Shown: positions 1 through 8,818, counted from the stretch's first letter. The stretch is DNA of 64,000 bases from Acidobacteriaceae bacterium (GCA_003134655.1 PLBY01000150.1:56249-120248), one strand, 5' to 3'. The notes: generated from the letters alone by a model not told the origin. Numbers and translations are program-made.

Positions 1-200
1 GGTTCAGCTTGAAGCTTCCCGTTCTTCTTCAGCAGAATTTCCACTTTTCCTTCTGCCTGTTCCAGTTCCTTCCGGCATGAGGAAGAAAGCTGCATGCCTT
101 CTTCAAACAGTGTCAGAGACTTCTCTAAAGGGACCTCTCCCTTTTCCAGCTCCTGAACTATTTTCTCCAGTCGCTGGAGGCACTCTTCAAACTTTGGCAA
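1..200 (-). CDS. xseB: Exodeoxyribonuclease VII small subunit (3' end cut by window)
   Basis: Small subunit of exonuclease VII, which with XseA degrades single-stranded DNA in the cytoplasm. The 66 visible residues are most of a normal ~80-residue protein and show the family pattern: KFEECLQRLEKIVQELE, then LEKSLTLFEEGMQLS, then EQAEGKVEILLKK, i.e. a helical hairpin. The frame has a TAG seven codons upstream of the first usable start, the TTG at 200-198, so that start is chosen; a GGAG lies about 9 bases before it. The gene runs off the window at base 1. Family assignment is secure; the TTG start is the only uncertain point. Confidence 0.88.
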   Translation of the reverse strand, partial: MPKFEECLQRLEKIVQELEKGEVPLEKSLTLFEEGMQLSSSCRKELEQAEGKVEILLKKNGKLQAE

Positions 201-605
201 CGGGGTTCGCTCCGTCTTCTATTGTAATGCAACTAATTTGAGGAAGTGTCCAGTCTTTTTAATCAGAAGGACCAATAAAATGATCGATGAAGTCCCACTG
301 CGGGAATGGTTCCAAGATCGAAAAATCTGCAATATCGTTATGTTGTCGACATAAATCGATTCACTGGTCTTCGAGTGTTCGGTTGAGCGCCCGCGGCGAC
401 GTTTCAAGCTCCTCGTTACCGTCGTGAGTCCGGCGGCACCGAAATGTTCGCGCGATAGTAGACCACCAACCGGCCGTAGTGCTCACCGCTAATGTCCCAT
501 ATCCACGTGTAGGAATTGTGAACCGGGTTGTTCCCCCACGGATACTTCGTCACGCTTCCAGGAAGTTTGGGGCAGGCTTCAGACCATTAGCGCGTACGAC
601 GCGCC
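201..605. other. Intergenic gap with no confident gene
   Basis: About 400 bases between xseB and the methyltransferase gene. Base composition is more AT-rich at 230-360 than in the flanking genes. I see no tRNA, no strong terminator and no member of the dispersed repeat families. The only coding-like stretch is a short minus-strand remnant at 416-553, listed separately. Confidence 0.5.
416..553 (-). pseudogene. Possible gene remnant, 45 codons
   Basis: A short minus-strand frame from a GTG at 553 to a TAA at 416 has protein-like composition (includes KYPWGNNPVHNSYTWIWD and GRLVVYYRANISVPP). The frame is open a few codons further up to another TAA. There is no convincing ribosome binding site and I do not recognise a family. 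It could be the tail of a lost gene or chance. Confidence 0.2.
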
Positions 606-2474
606 CTAGGCCGTCGCCTTGGAGCCTGGGTCTTTCCCCAGCGCTTCCAGCACGTCCACGGCTGAGCTGTAGCGCCCCTGCGGTGCGCTGATCTGCGCTC
701 CTTGCGCCATCTGCTTGGCTGCAATCAGCATTTCTCGCGCAATGGCCACGCCCTCCGCTCTCGCCAGTTCCGGAGTCTGGGCCCGGGCCATGCGCTCCAG
801 AATCGCATCCGGCACCGAGACCCGCAACTCATTCTTCATGAATTCCGCATTGCGCACGCTAACCAGCGGCCATATCCCGGCCACCACCGGAATACGGCAG
901 TGCTCAATGCGCTTCAGAAAGTTCTCCAGCAACCGCAGATCGAACACCGGTTGGGTCACCACATATTCCGCTCCGGCCTCCACCTTGTACTCGAACCGCC
1001 GGATCTCCTCATCCATGTCGGTCAGTCCGGGGTTTGCTCCCACGCCAATCACAAACCCGGTCCCTGTCCCGATGGGGTTCCCGCCCAGATCAAGCCCCCG
1101 GTTCAGGTTGTGCACAATGTTGACCAGGCCGATCGCATCCACATCAAACACCGCGGTTGCGTCGGGATAGTTCCCCATCTTCGGCGGATCACCGGTAATG
1201 CAGATCAGATTCTTGATGCCGACCGCCGCCGCTCCCAGCAAGTCGCTCTGAATGCACAGCACATTCCGATCACGGCAGGTGTAGTGGAGAATCGCATCGA
1301 TGCCGACATCGCGCTGAATCAGCAGCGACAATGCTTGGTTGCTCATGCGCGCCGAGGCTCGCGGGCTATCCGGGACATTCACCGCATCCACACCCACCGA
1401 CTTCAGAAACCGCGCCCCTTCAACTTCCTTGCGGACGTCGATTCCTTTGGGAGGCACGATCTCCACCATCGTTACAAACTCACCGCGAGCCAGCCGGGCG
1501 CCCAGCAGCGACCGGTTCTCCAGCGGCACAGCCGGCACCGCCAGAGGCGCGGTCTGGCCAGCCACCACGTGAGCGGAAGCCGTCTTTCCTCTGGCTTCAC
1601 CCACCCGCAGAGCCGACTTCATGACCCGGATATGTTCCGGAGTCGTTCCGCAGCATCCGCCGACGAGCCGTACTCCAGTAGCAACAAATTTCCGCGCGTA
1701 GCTGGCCATATATTCCGGCGAGCACAAATAAATATTCCGCCCGTCCACCGACCGCGGAATGCCTGCATTCGGTTGCGCCGCCAGCGGCAGGGAAGTCGCC
1801 GCCCGCACTCGCTCCATCGCATCCAGCATGGCAACCGGACCCACGCTGCAGTTGCAGCCAATCACGTCCGCGCCCCACTCCTCGAGCTTCGACACAAACG
1901 TCTGTGGATCGGAGCCGTCAAGGCAGTTCCCGTCCTCATCAATGGTCACCTGCGCCACGATCGGCAATGATGCGCTCACGTCCCGGGCGGCCAGCATCGC
2001 CTGGTGAATCTCTTCCAGATATCCGAAGGTTTCCAGGATCAGCAGATCGACACCCGCTTCCACCAGTGCCTGAATCTGCTGGCGAAAGGCCTCGCGCGCT
2101 TCCTGGAACGAAGTCTTCCCCAGCGGCTCGATTCTGGTGCCGAGTGGGCCAACCGATCCTCCAACCCATACATCGAAGCTTTTGGCAGCTTCGCGCGCCA
2201 GGCGGGCGCCAGCATGATTGATGTCGCGAACTTTATCCGCCAAGCTGTGCCGTCCCAAGCGGAAAGAGTTGGCACCGAAAGTATTGGTTTCAATAATTTC
2301 CGCTCCGGCCTGCAGGTACTCGTGGTGAATCCCACGAATCAGGTCGGGTTGAGAAAGATTCAGTTCATCGTAGGACCGGTTGATAAAGATGCCTTTGGCG
2401 TAGAGCAGCGTCCCCATGGCGCCGTCGCACAAAATGGGGGATTGCTTGATCCGGGCAAGAAAGTCAGCCGCCAT
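606..2474 (-). CDS. Bifunctional homocysteine S-methyltransferase / 5,10-methylenetetrahydrofolate reductase
   Basis: Two-domain enzyme of the one-carbon/methionine pathway (YitJ-like layout). Residues ~1-290 form a homocysteine methyltransferase barrel with the zinc ligands in place: Cys207 in GCNCSVG and Cys274-Cys275 in GGCCGTTPEH, plus the N-terminal DGAMGT motif. Residues ~325-600 form an FAD-dependent methylene-THF reductase domain (EIVPPKG, then ICITGDPP, then QPVFD). It would reduce methylene-THF and methylate homocysteine in the cytoplasm. Length (622 aa) matches the family. It stands alone, with no methionine gene beside it and no visible S-box or B12 leader. The ATG at 2474 has only a weak upstream purine stretch. 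Confidence 0.92.
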   Translation of the reverse strand: MAADFLARIKQSPILCDGAMGTLLYAKGIFINRSYDELNLSQPDLIRGIHHEYLQAGAEIIETNTFGANSFRLGRHSLADKVRDINHAGARLAREAAKSFDVWVGGSVGPLGTRIEPLGKTSFQEAREAFRQQIQALVEAGVDLLILETFGYLEEIHQAMLAARDVSASLPIVAQVTIDEDGNCLDGSDPQTFVSKLEEWGADVIGCNCSVGPVAMLDAMERVRAATSLPLAAQPNAGIPRSVDGRNIYLCSPEYMASYARKFVATGVRLVGGCCGTTPEHIRVMKSALRVGEARGKTASAHVVAGQTAPLAVPAVPLENRSLLGARLARGEFVTMVEIVPPKGIDVRKEVEGARFLKSVGVDAVNVPDSPRASARMSNQALSLLIQRDVGIDAILHYTCRDRNVLCIQSDLLGAAAVGIKNLICITGDPPKMGNYPDATAVFDVDAIGLVNIVHNLNRGLDLGGNPIGTGTGFVIGVGANPGLTDMDEEIRRFEYKVEAGAEYVVTQPVFDLRLLENFLKRIEHCRIPVVAGIWPLVSVRNAEFMKNELRVSVPDAILERMARAQTPELARAEGVAIAREMLIAAKQMAQGAQISAPQGRYSSAVDVLEALGKDPGSKATA

Positions 2475-2605
2475 ATAGTTTCTGAGAATACAGGATTAAC
2501 GCCGGTTCGTGCATCTCAATGACTTGCACAACCAGCGGCGGAGAATCGCAGAGGGATCGCAATACAATCTCCAAAGGTCCACAGGAGTGCGAGTTCCGGG
2601 TCTGT

Positions 2606-2611
2606 TATAAT
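2606..2611 (+). promoter_or_regulatory. Candidate -10 box upstream of lipoprotein gene
   Basis: A perfect TATAAT lies 58 bases before the preferred TTG start of the downstream lipoprotein gene, in an AT-rich patch unusual for this DNA. No good -35 hexamer is seen 16-18 bases upstream, so this is only a candidate. Confidence 0.35.
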
Positions 2612-2663
2612 CCATCATTTTGTAATTAAATCTCCTTTTTTCATGTCGTTAGGAGCTTGTCGT

Positions 2664-3995
2664 TTGAAGAGACGCATCCTCGTTCTTCTGGTTGGATTGT
2701 GGGTCAGCCTAGGTTTCAGTTCGTGCGGTGGCTATAACAAGCCGAAGAATCCGCCCAGCGGCCTGCCGGACCGCGTTTTGGCATCGCAAGGGGTGACCGC
2801 AACCTTTTCTGCCGGCAGCCTGGTAATCCTCGATGGTTATAACGACACGATTCCAGGGGTTGCGCGTCTGCAGGCAGGAAGCTCCCCAGGTCTGATGGTG
2901 GTGTCGCCGACCCGGAACATTGCAGCAACCTTCGACGCCAGCAGCAACAACGTTTACGCGGTGGATACGTTCAGAGAGACGGGTATAGGCAACGTGCGCA
3001 TTCCCGCGGCGACCTCAAGCATGGTCTTTCCCACAGCCCAGCCTATCGGATATGCCGCCATCCCGACGGCCACCGTCAACGGCTTTTCGTTCGTGGGCGC
3101 CGTCGACATCTTGGATTTTGTCAGGTCACAGCTCACCACGATTGCCGTCACCAATGCTCAAACCGTGATTGCCAACTCCAACGGCACGCAACTCCTCGTC
3201 TTTAGCAACGACGCCGACTCGGTCACAGTGCTGAGTCCCAGCAGTGCGGTGCCCCCGGTCGATCTGAGTTGCTTATCCGGCACCGTGAACCCCGTCTGCA
3301 CCGTGGTTCCTGGCTTCGACCGTCCCGCGTGGGCGGTTGTGAGCGGGAACACCGCGTATATCCTCAACTGCGGTGCGGAGTGCGGTGGCGTTCAGGCCAG
3401 CGTGCAGACTCTGGATTTGACGACCCTGGCCGTTGGCCCTCCGGTCTTTGTGAATGGCGCCACCATCGGTCTATTGAACGGTTCCCAGTTGTTCGTTGCC
3501 GGAAACGGCACGCCCACCGGACCTCTCTGCACCTCCATCCCGAGCGCCGCGACGACGGCGGCAACCTACTGCGGGACGCTCGATATCGTCGACCTGGGCA
3601 CGATGACCGACCCCTACTACAACAACCCCAGCGCCGAGATCGCCATCACGAACGGCTTTCACGATCGCATCGATATGACCACGAACGGCCAGGTCTTCGT
3701 CGGATCGCACGACTGCACCAACGTTGGCAACGTCGGTAATCCCAGCGGGGAAGTGCGCGGCTGTCTGTCGATCTATCGGACCGCAGATAACTCGGTAGTC
3801 ATTCCTCCGGACAATGGCGACGTTAACGGCTTGCAGGGGTTCACGACCCGCAACGTCGAATACGTGGCGGAAGGTGGGAACCTCCGCGTCTACGACACTA
3901 CCCGAGATGTCCTGCTGATCAACGACTTCCTGCCTCAGGGAAACATCGACATCGTGGGCTACGTGGGCGACATAAAGGCGATCGACTTCTTCTAG
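2664..3995 (+). CDS. Secreted lipoprotein, probable beta-propeller-like repeat protein
   Basis: Predicted exported lipoprotein of unknown function. The preferred start is TTG 2664, because AGGAG at 2651-2655 sits eight bases before it and it gives a textbook lipoprotein signal: MKRR, a hydrophobic run, then the lipobox GFSSC with the lipidated Cys at residue 21. An in-frame ATG at 2643 would add seven residues and lacks an SD. The mature part is rich in Val/Thr/Asn/Gly, with recurring short strands such as NVYAVDT, TQLLVFSNDADSVTVL and LRVYDTTRDVLL, the look of a YncE/40-residue-repeat propeller. Several Cys pairs suggest disulphides outside the cytoplasm. A TATAAT precedes it and a dispersed hairpin repeat follows its stop. 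Confidence 0.75.
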   Translation: MKRRILVLLVGLWVSLGFSSCGGYNKPKNPPSGLPDRVLASQGVTATFSAGSLVILDGYNDTIPGVARLQAGSSPGLMVVSPTRNIAATFDASSNNVYAVDTFRETGIGNVRIPAATSSMVFPTAQPIGYAAIPTATVNGFSFVGAVDILDFVRSQLTTIAVTNAQTVIANSNGTQLLVFSNDADSVTVLSPSSAVPPVDLSCLSGTVNPVCTVVPGFDRPAWAVVSGNTAYILNCGAECGGVQASVQTLDLTTLAVGPPVFVNGATIGLLNGSQLFVAGNGTPTGPLCTSIPSAATTAATYCGTLDIVDLGTMTDPYYNNPSAEIAITNGFHDRIDMTTNGQVFVGSHDCTNVGNVGNPSGEVRGCLSIYRTADNSVVIPPDNGDVNGLQGFTTRNVEYVAEGGNLRVYDTTRDVLLINDFLPQGNIDIVGYVGDIKAIDFF

Positions 3996-4004
3996 CGAAC
4001 GGTA

Positions 4005-4051
4005 TAGCGCCGGCATCCTGCCGGCTATAGCGAGGGCGTCGCGCCCTCGCA
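4005..4051. repeat. Dispersed two-hairpin repeat, family R2 (copy 1)
   Basis: Begins TAGCGCCGGC and forms GCCGGC-atcct-GCCGGC followed by a second hairpin GCGAGGGCG-tcg-CGCCCTCGC. It lies ten bases after the lipoprotein stop. Other copies are at 9816, 16017, 19658 and 25993. Confidence 0.85.
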
Positions 4052-4078
4052 CCCGCGAGCAAGGCTACGGCTAACGTT

Positions 4079-6796
4079 TTATTTCGTCGGATCCAGCACC
4101 AACCGGTGCCTCTTCGCCGCGTCTACAGCCTTGGCCGTGAACGGCAGTGTGAACGTCGTTCCCTCGTACCACGCCTTCCATTGATCCATGTAGTAAGGGC
4201 TCAGAAAGTTTCCACCTTGCCCGGTTACTGTGTTCAGCGTCGACTGATCCAGGTCCGCCATATTCGCCGTGAACCGCTCCGACGGCCCGTGATACGGCGT
4301 GACCGCTTTCACCGTGTATCCGCTGCCCGACTGCTCCTGCACTCCCGTTCCCGACCACCGCCGAATCACCGGAATCTTTCCCAGGATCGGATGCTGGATC
4401 TCGACCGCATTGAACGCGCCCCAGCGCCACGCAGCCAAATCCTTCGGCGCCTGCGGATGGTTGACCGCAGCCTCGACCGCGGCAGTGAGCAGTTCGTCAT
4501 AGTTCGGATATTTGTCGGGCAGCCACCGCTTCGGCCGGTGAAGCAGGATGTTCTCCATCCACACCGACCTTTGCAGCCACGAATACGTCTTCCAGTCGAT
4601 GGCGTTCTTCTCAGTTTCTTTATAGAGTTCGGAATCGGCATCCTTGCGAGATTCCGCGGCAGCCGCTCCCAATTTTGGTTCGAGCAGCAGGCGGCGCAGT
4701 TCGCCGATTGCATTTTCTGCAATGGTGGGTGCTGCCGAGGTAGCCAGCATGCGGCCATCCCAGCTGCGCATCAGGTCGGCGGCCTGCTTGGCGCGCGCGG
4801 AGGGCTTTGTGGAGTGATCCACCGCATAAAGCAGGCGCTCCGCGGCAAATAGTATTGCCTCCGATTGAATGTCGGTTTGCAGCGCGAGCATGTCCGCCGC
4901 CGAGAACTGCCGCCCCGACTCCAGTACGTGATAAATGCGCGCCGTGCGCCACGGCGCCTCCCACTCCATGCTGATCGAATTGGGATAACCGTCCGGCGTG
5001 ATTCTTCCATTCGCCGTCGCGATGACTCCCGACGGCGGGTTGTAGATGCTGGGGAGCTTTTCAAACGGAATGTAAGAAATCCACTCGTGCGCGTTGTCGG
5101 CGCCGCTCACCGGTAGGCTGCCGTCTCCCGCCGCGCGGATCGGAACCTTGCCCGTCGTGTGATATCCAATGTTCCCGTCTACATCCGCATAGACCACGTT
5201 TTGCCCGGGTGCATCGAGTTGAGAAAATGCGCGCTGAAATTCATCCCAGTTCTGCGCTGCATTCACGTCAAAAAACGGAATATGCAATCCGTCATAAAGC
5301 GTCCAGCGCAGCGCCAGCGGCCGCGTCTCGCCGGGAACCAGCTCTGTGATCACCGGACCGTGGCGGGTTATCTTCACATCCACGTTCACGTCCGGCTTAC
5401 CCTTGACGTGAATCACTTCCGCGCGGTGCTCCGGCTGCACCCATCCCGTCGGCGTTTGATACGCGCCTTGCGAATTAAAAGTTTCGATGAACACATCGGT
5501 CACCGTCGGACCCACGTTGGTGAATCCCCAGGCAATCCTCTGATTGTGCCCCACGATCACGTACGGCATTCCGGGGAGCGTCACGCCCGCCACATCCAGC
5601 GTGCCCGAGTGCAGATGCGCCTCATACCACAGGTTCGGCATCTGGTGTCCCAGGTGCATGTCGTTCGACAGCAGCGGCTTGCCCGTTACCGTGTGCGCCC
5701 CCGAAACCACCCAGTCGTTCGATCCATTCACCGGCAGCCCCTCGCCAGGCAACCCTTCGATTGACAAGGCCTGGCGATGTGCTAAGAGACTCGGCCTTGT
5801 ATGACTCCGGCCAGGGTGACTCGGGTTTGGGTGGCTTGCTTTTGGGTGGCGCAGCGCTTTAAGCGCTGCGAAAAGGCCCTTCTCTTCCGGAAGGGCTTTA
5901 GCCCCTGAGGTGTCCTGTTCGAGTCTGTCGGTAGACTGCCCAACCGGCAAGACTCGCGGCGCGGCTGAAGGAAACTTCTGCGTCACCGAGGTGTCCGGAG
6001 AATCGTCGTCGTCCTCATCATCCGATCCGCCGGTGTTGTCCGGCTCTGTCAGATCTTCCCGCATCACCGTCGGCGGACGGTCGTGCCACGAGCGATTCAC
6101 ATACAAATCCGCAGTCAACTCCGGCCCCAGCTTGGCCAGAATCTTCTCGCGGCTGAGTGCGTCGTAAAAATAGTGATAGTTGAGATCCTTCACCATCGAG
6201 TTGGCGACGACCGCCGAGTCCTCCGGCAGCCACGGCTTCGGCGCGTAATGCAGAATGCGAAACTCAATCGGTAGCCGGTTGCCATGTGTCCCGATGTAGC
6301 CGTTGACCCCCCGCGCATAGGCTTCATAGTAGCCGCGATCGCGCGGACTGGCTGTCTCAACGGTCTTCTTCGCCGCGGCCCGCAGACCCAGAATCCTCTG
6401 CTCGCGGTCCAGCCTCAACAGGTCTTCGCCCAGAATCTCCGACAGTTCTCCGCCGCCGTAGCGGCGCATCAGGTCCATTTGCCACAGCCGGTCCTGCGCC
6501 GTGACATACCCTTGCGCGAAGAACAGATCGTCCATGCTCGCCGCTTCAATCGTGGGTACCCCGTGACCGTCCCGCGTCACCGTGACCGGGGCCGAGAGCC
6601 CGCTGATCTGCAGCCGTCCGTCGAGTTGGGGAAGGGCAGCGTGCGCGATGTAGTACGCATATGCCACGAGGCCCGCCACAATCACGACCACAGCCAGCAA
6701 GAGCCCCAGCAGGATCCGAGAAATGGGTGATCGTCGCGACTTGGGTGGGCTGATTTCTGCCAATGTGCTCATGAGGAATCTCTGATTGTATTCCAC
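4079..6796 (-). CDS. Penicillin acylase family protein (N-terminal nucleophile amidase)
   Basis: Ntn-hydrolase of the penicillin/acyl-homoserine-lactone acylase family, made as a precursor that cleaves itself before the catalytic Ser. One membrane anchor at residues ~27-48 suggests a periplasm-facing enzyme. The alpha part carries VTVTRDGHGVPTIEA and FAQGYVTAQDRLWQMD; the nucleophile is Ser359 in NGSNDWVVSG; the beta part has LLSNDMHLG and IVGHNQRIAWGFTN. Substrate cannot be read from sequence. The spacer region (~255-345) is unusual: an acidic run DDEDDDD, then Pro/His/Ser-rich sequence partly encoded by a dispersed repeat (5844-5911). The GTG at 6796 or an in-frame ATG at 6772 could be the start. 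Divergent from fur across a Fur-box-like palindrome. Confidence 0.9.
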   Translation of the reverse strand: MEYNQRFLMSTLAEISPPKSRRSPISRILLGLLLAVVVIVAGLVAYAYYIAHAALPQLDGRLQISGLSAPVTVTRDGHGVPTIEAASMDDLFFAQGYVTAQDRLWQMDLMRRYGGGELSEILGEDLLRLDREQRILGLRAAAKKTVETASPRDRGYYEAYARGVNGYIGTHGNRLPIEFRILHYAPKPWLPEDSAVVANSMVKDLNYHYFYDALSREKILAKLGPELTADLYVNRSWHDRPPTVMREDLTEPDNTGGSDDEDDDDSPDTSVTQKFPSAAPRVLPVGQSTDRLEQDTSGAKALPEEKGLFAALKALRHPKASHPNPSHPGRSHTRPSLLAHRQALSIEGLPGEGLPVNGSNDWVVSGAHTVTGKPLLSNDMHLGHQMPNLWYEAHLHSGTLDVAGVTLPGMPYVIVGHNQRIAWGFTNVGPTVTDVFIETFNSQGAYQTPTGWVQPEHRAEVIHVKGKPDVNVDVKITRHGPVITELVPGETRPLALRWTLYDGLHIPFFDVNAAQNWDEFQRAFSQLDAPGQNVVYADVDGNIGYHTTGKVPIRAAGDGSLPVSGADNAHEWISYIPFEKLPSIYNPPSGVIATANGRITPDGYPNSISMEWEAPWRTARIYHVLESGRQFSAADMLALQTDIQSEAILFAAERLLYAVDHSTKPSARAKQAADLMRSWDGRMLATSAAPTIAENAIGELRRLLLEPKLGAAAAESRKDADSELYKETEKNAIDWKTYSWLQRSVWMENILLHRPKRWLPDKYPNYDELLTAAVEAAVNHPQAPKDLAAWRWGAFNAVEIQHPILGKIPVIRRWSGTGVQEQSGSGYTVKAVTPYHGPSERFTANMADLDQSTLNTVTGQGGNFLSPYYMDQWKAWYEGTTFTLPFTAKAVDAAKRHRLVLDPTK
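5844..5911. repeat. Dispersed repeat family R1 (copy 1), inside the acylase gene
   Basis: 68 bases starting GGGTGGCGCAGCG and ending TTTAGCCCCTGAGGT. It holds the hairpins GCAGCGC-tttaa-GCGCTGC and GGGCT-tt-AGCCC. It is read in frame as acylase residues ~296-318. A copy of exactly the same length sits in the megasynthase gene at 41157-41224. Confidence 0.85.
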
Positions 6797-6818
6797 GCCC
6801 CGCCACCCCGCCCGCCGC

Positions 6819-6839
6819 TGAAAATGAATTTCATTTTCA
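6819..6839. promoter_or_regulatory. Fur-box-like palindrome between acylase and fur
   Basis: Perfect 10-base inverted arms TGAAAATGAA and TTCATTTTCA around one T. Composition and spacing resemble classical Fur boxes, and the surrounding DNA is GC-rich. It lies 23 bases upstream of the acylase start and 67 bases upstream of fur, so it could control both. Binding by this Fur protein is inferred, not shown. Confidence 0.7.
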
Positions 6840-6905
6840 AGATGCCGGGTGGTATCCTGAAGCCGTCATCCTGACCACGTTTCCACCGGACTCCGCTCCA
6901 CCGCC

Positions 6906-7406
6906 ATGCTCCAGAAGCGCATCGATGATCAGCCCACCATCTCCCGCCAGATGGTCCGCGAGGCCCAGGAAATCCTTCACAAGCACCTGAAGGGCGTCGG
7001 CCTCAAGCAGACCGCCCAGCGCGATACCATTCTCCGCACGTTCCTGGAAACCCGCGACCATCTCTCCACCGACGAACTCCATCGCCTGGTGCAGAAAAAA
7101 GACGCACGCATCGGTTACACCACGGTCTACCGCACCTTGAAGTTGCTGGCGGAGTGCGGCTTGGCCAGCGAGGTCGCCTTCCACGACGGCATTGCCCGCT
7201 ATGAGCACCAGTACAACCGGCGCAGCCATCACCACATGGTCTGCACCGATTGCGGCAGTTCCGTCGAATTCTTCTCCCAGGAAGTTGGCCAGCTGGAGCA
7301 GGAAATCGGACGCAGATACCACTACCTCACCACCCGGCATACATTCCAGATCTACGGTGTCTGCGAGGACTGCCGCAAGAAAAATCACGTGCCCCGCGCA
7401 CTCTGA
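6906..7406 (+). CDS. Fur family metal-dependent transcriptional regulator
   Basis: DNA-binding repressor of the Fur/Zur/PerR family, 166 aa. The N-terminal winged helix includes LKQTAQRDTILRTFLE and GYTTVYRTLKLL (recognition helix region). The dimerisation part carries HHHMVCTDCG (Cys113, Cys116) and a second pair CEDC (Cys153, Cys156), the structural zinc site. Regulatory metal ligands would come from the His-rich segment around residues 108-110. I cannot say whether it senses iron, zinc or peroxide. A Fur-box-like palindrome just upstream suggests autoregulation and control of the divergent acylase gene. Confidence 0.92.
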   Translation: MLQKRIDDQPTISRQMVREAQEILHKHLKGVGLKQTAQRDTILRTFLETRDHLSTDELHRLVQKKDARIGYTTVYRTLKLLAECGLASEVAFHDGIARYEHQYNRRSHHHMVCTDCGSSVEFFSQEVGQLEQEIGRRYHYLTTRHTFQIYGVCEDCRKKNHVPRAL

Positions 7407-7458
7407 AATCCTTCCGGTGATTTGCCGCCCGCCTCTCCATTTGATATGGTGCCCCACA

Positions 7459-7938
7459 ATGGATCCGACGAGCGTTCCCCCGACCTCTTGCCCCGAATGC
7501 TCTGCCCAAATGCCTGCGTCCGCGGCTTTTTGCCCGGCTTGCGGCGGTGCCATGCATACGGAAACGCGCGCCCGCGGAACCGTCGGCGTCCTTCCCGAAA
7601 ATATCGCGGGCGTTCTCGCTTATTTCACCTTCATTCCTGCGATCGTTTTCCTGGTTCTTGAGCCCTACAAGAAGAATCGCTTCCTGCGTTTCCATTCCAT
7701 GCAGTGCCTCTTGTTCTGGGGAGCAGCCATTCTCATCGGGATCGCCCTGAAACTCGCCAGCGTCGTTCTCTTCATCGTCCCGGTGCTCGGTCCTCTGCTC
7801 GTGCTGGTGGTTGCCGTGGTGGTCGTGCTCGCGGTCATCGTGATTTGGCTGGTTCTGGTGGTGAAGGCCTTCCAGGGAGAAATGTTCCAACTGCCCATGC
7901 TCGGCGACTTTGCGGAGCAGTACGCCAACTCGGTCTAG
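7459..7938 (+). CDS. Zinc-ribbon membrane protein, paralogue of the next gene
   Basis: 159-residue membrane protein of unknown function. The N-terminus has two CxxC pairs (CPEC and CPAC) forming a zinc ribbon; it then reads LPENIAGVLAYFTFIPAIVFLVLEPYKKNRFLRFHSMQ, quoted here as two joined stretches: LPENIAGVLAYF and LVLEPYKKNRFLRFHSMQ. Three hydrophobic segments and a conserved tail MFQLPMLGDFAEQYA follow. This is the DUF4870-like layout. The ATG at 7459 is chosen because it gives the complete zinc ribbon. It sits 53 bases after fur and may be co-transcribed. The following gene is a tandem paralogue. Confidence 0.8.
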   Translation: MDPTSVPPTSCPECSAQMPASAAFCPACGGAMHTETRARGTVGVLPENIAGVLAYFTFIPAIVFLVLEPYKKNRFLRFHSMQCLLFWGAAILIGIALKLASVVLFIVPVLGPLLVLVVAVVVVLAVIVIWLVLVVKAFQGEMFQLPMLGDFAEQYANSV

Positions 7939-8070
7939 GTTCCGGTCTGACCCTCCACATTGCGGGTTGCTTTCTGTGCCCTTCTCTGATACTTTGCGGC
8001 CCACGCCGCTTGGGGCATGAACTCGGTTCACTACTGAGACAGCATCCGTGGCGTCGAGGAGGGTACTCCC

Positions 8071-8517
8071 ATGGCTTTCTGCAACATGTGCGGCGCTCAG
8101 ATCGCTGACGGTGCTACCACTTGTTCAGCCTGTGCGGGCCGAGCCCCAGCCGCGCCTGCTTCAACAACAGCGTCCACAGGGGGCATGCCGGACAACATTG
8201 CGGGAATGATCGCTTATATCACCATCGTCCCAGCGATCATCTTTCTCGTGATGGAGCCCTATAACAAGAGTCGCTTCGTGCGCTTTCATTCCTTTCAATG
8301 TCTGTTTTTCGCGGTGGCGTGGACGGTTCTGTGGATCGGGCTCAACATTATTGCCCACATTCCGATATTGGGTTGGCTGACCATCCTGATCTGGCCTCTC
8401 GTCGGCCTCGCAGGGCTGATCATCTGGGTCATCCTTCTCCTCAAGGCCAATCAGGGGCAGATGTTCAAACTGCCCGTGATCGGCGACCTGGCGGAAAAGC
8501 AAGCGAACGCGATGTAG
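8071..8517 (+). CDS. Zinc-ribbon membrane protein, tandem paralogue
   Basis: 148 aa with the same plan as the preceding gene: CNMC...CSAC zinc ribbon, an Ala/Thr linker, MPDNIAGMIAYITIVPA, the shared EPYNKSRFVRFHSFQ motif, membrane segments, and a tail MFKLPVIGDLAEKQA. A strong GAGGAGGG lies upstream of the ATG. It separates from its neighbour by 132 bases. Function unknown; similarity to the DUF4870/TM2-type small membrane families is by motif only. Confidence 0.82.
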   Translation: MAFCNMCGAQIADGATTCSACAGRAPAAPASTTASTGGMPDNIAGMIAYITIVPAIIFLVMEPYNKSRFVRFHSFQCLFFAVAWTVLWIGLNIIAHIPILGWLTILIWPLVGLAGLIIWVILLLKANQGQMFKLPVIGDLAEKQANAM

Positions 8518-8818
8518 AGCGCGCTCTCCCCCCAATCTGGTCATCCTGACCGGAGCCGTTTTTCAGGCGAAGGGAAGGATCTCGCGCGTCGGACCGCAAT
8601 GCGGTGAGAAGAGTTCGTGGCGAGATCCTCCTCGCCTGAGCGGCGCCGGGATCGAGATAGTACCTCGAAAAATTCGAACCGCACCGCTCCTCAAAACTCC
8701 CGCCCTTGACTTTCTTCCTGTAAGCTGTCAATCCTATTAGCTTTTACCCTCGTCCCAATTCCATGCCAGCAGCGTGGTTTTCGGCCGGCGGGAATCTGTT
8801 GGCCGATTGGGGAATTCT
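8518..8818. other. Intergenic gap holding a dispersed repeat
   Basis: The gap after the second zinc-ribbon gene contains repeat family R6 at 8540-8585, a partial inverted copy of its GATCTCGCC core near 8617-8632, and an AT-richer segment at 8690-8755 with TTGACT that may include the promoter of the DHH gene. No coding sequence is seen. Confidence 0.45.
8540..8585. repeat. Dispersed repeat family R6 (copy 1)
   Basis: 46 bases reading GTCATCCTGACCGGAGCC, then TTTCAGGCGAAGGG and AAGGATCTCGC. A near-identical copy lies at 12325-12370, also in an intergenic gap. Confidence 0.8.

Noticed and set aside
479..691. Plus-strand 70-codon frame at the left end
   Set aside because: Overlaps the 3' end of the methyltransferase gene on the other strand and is Arg/Pro-rich; no SD.
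702..1970. Plus-strand frame of 422 codons opposite the methyltransferase/reductase
   Set aside because: His/Arg/Pro-rich composition typical of antisense frames in GC-rich DNA; no start signal.
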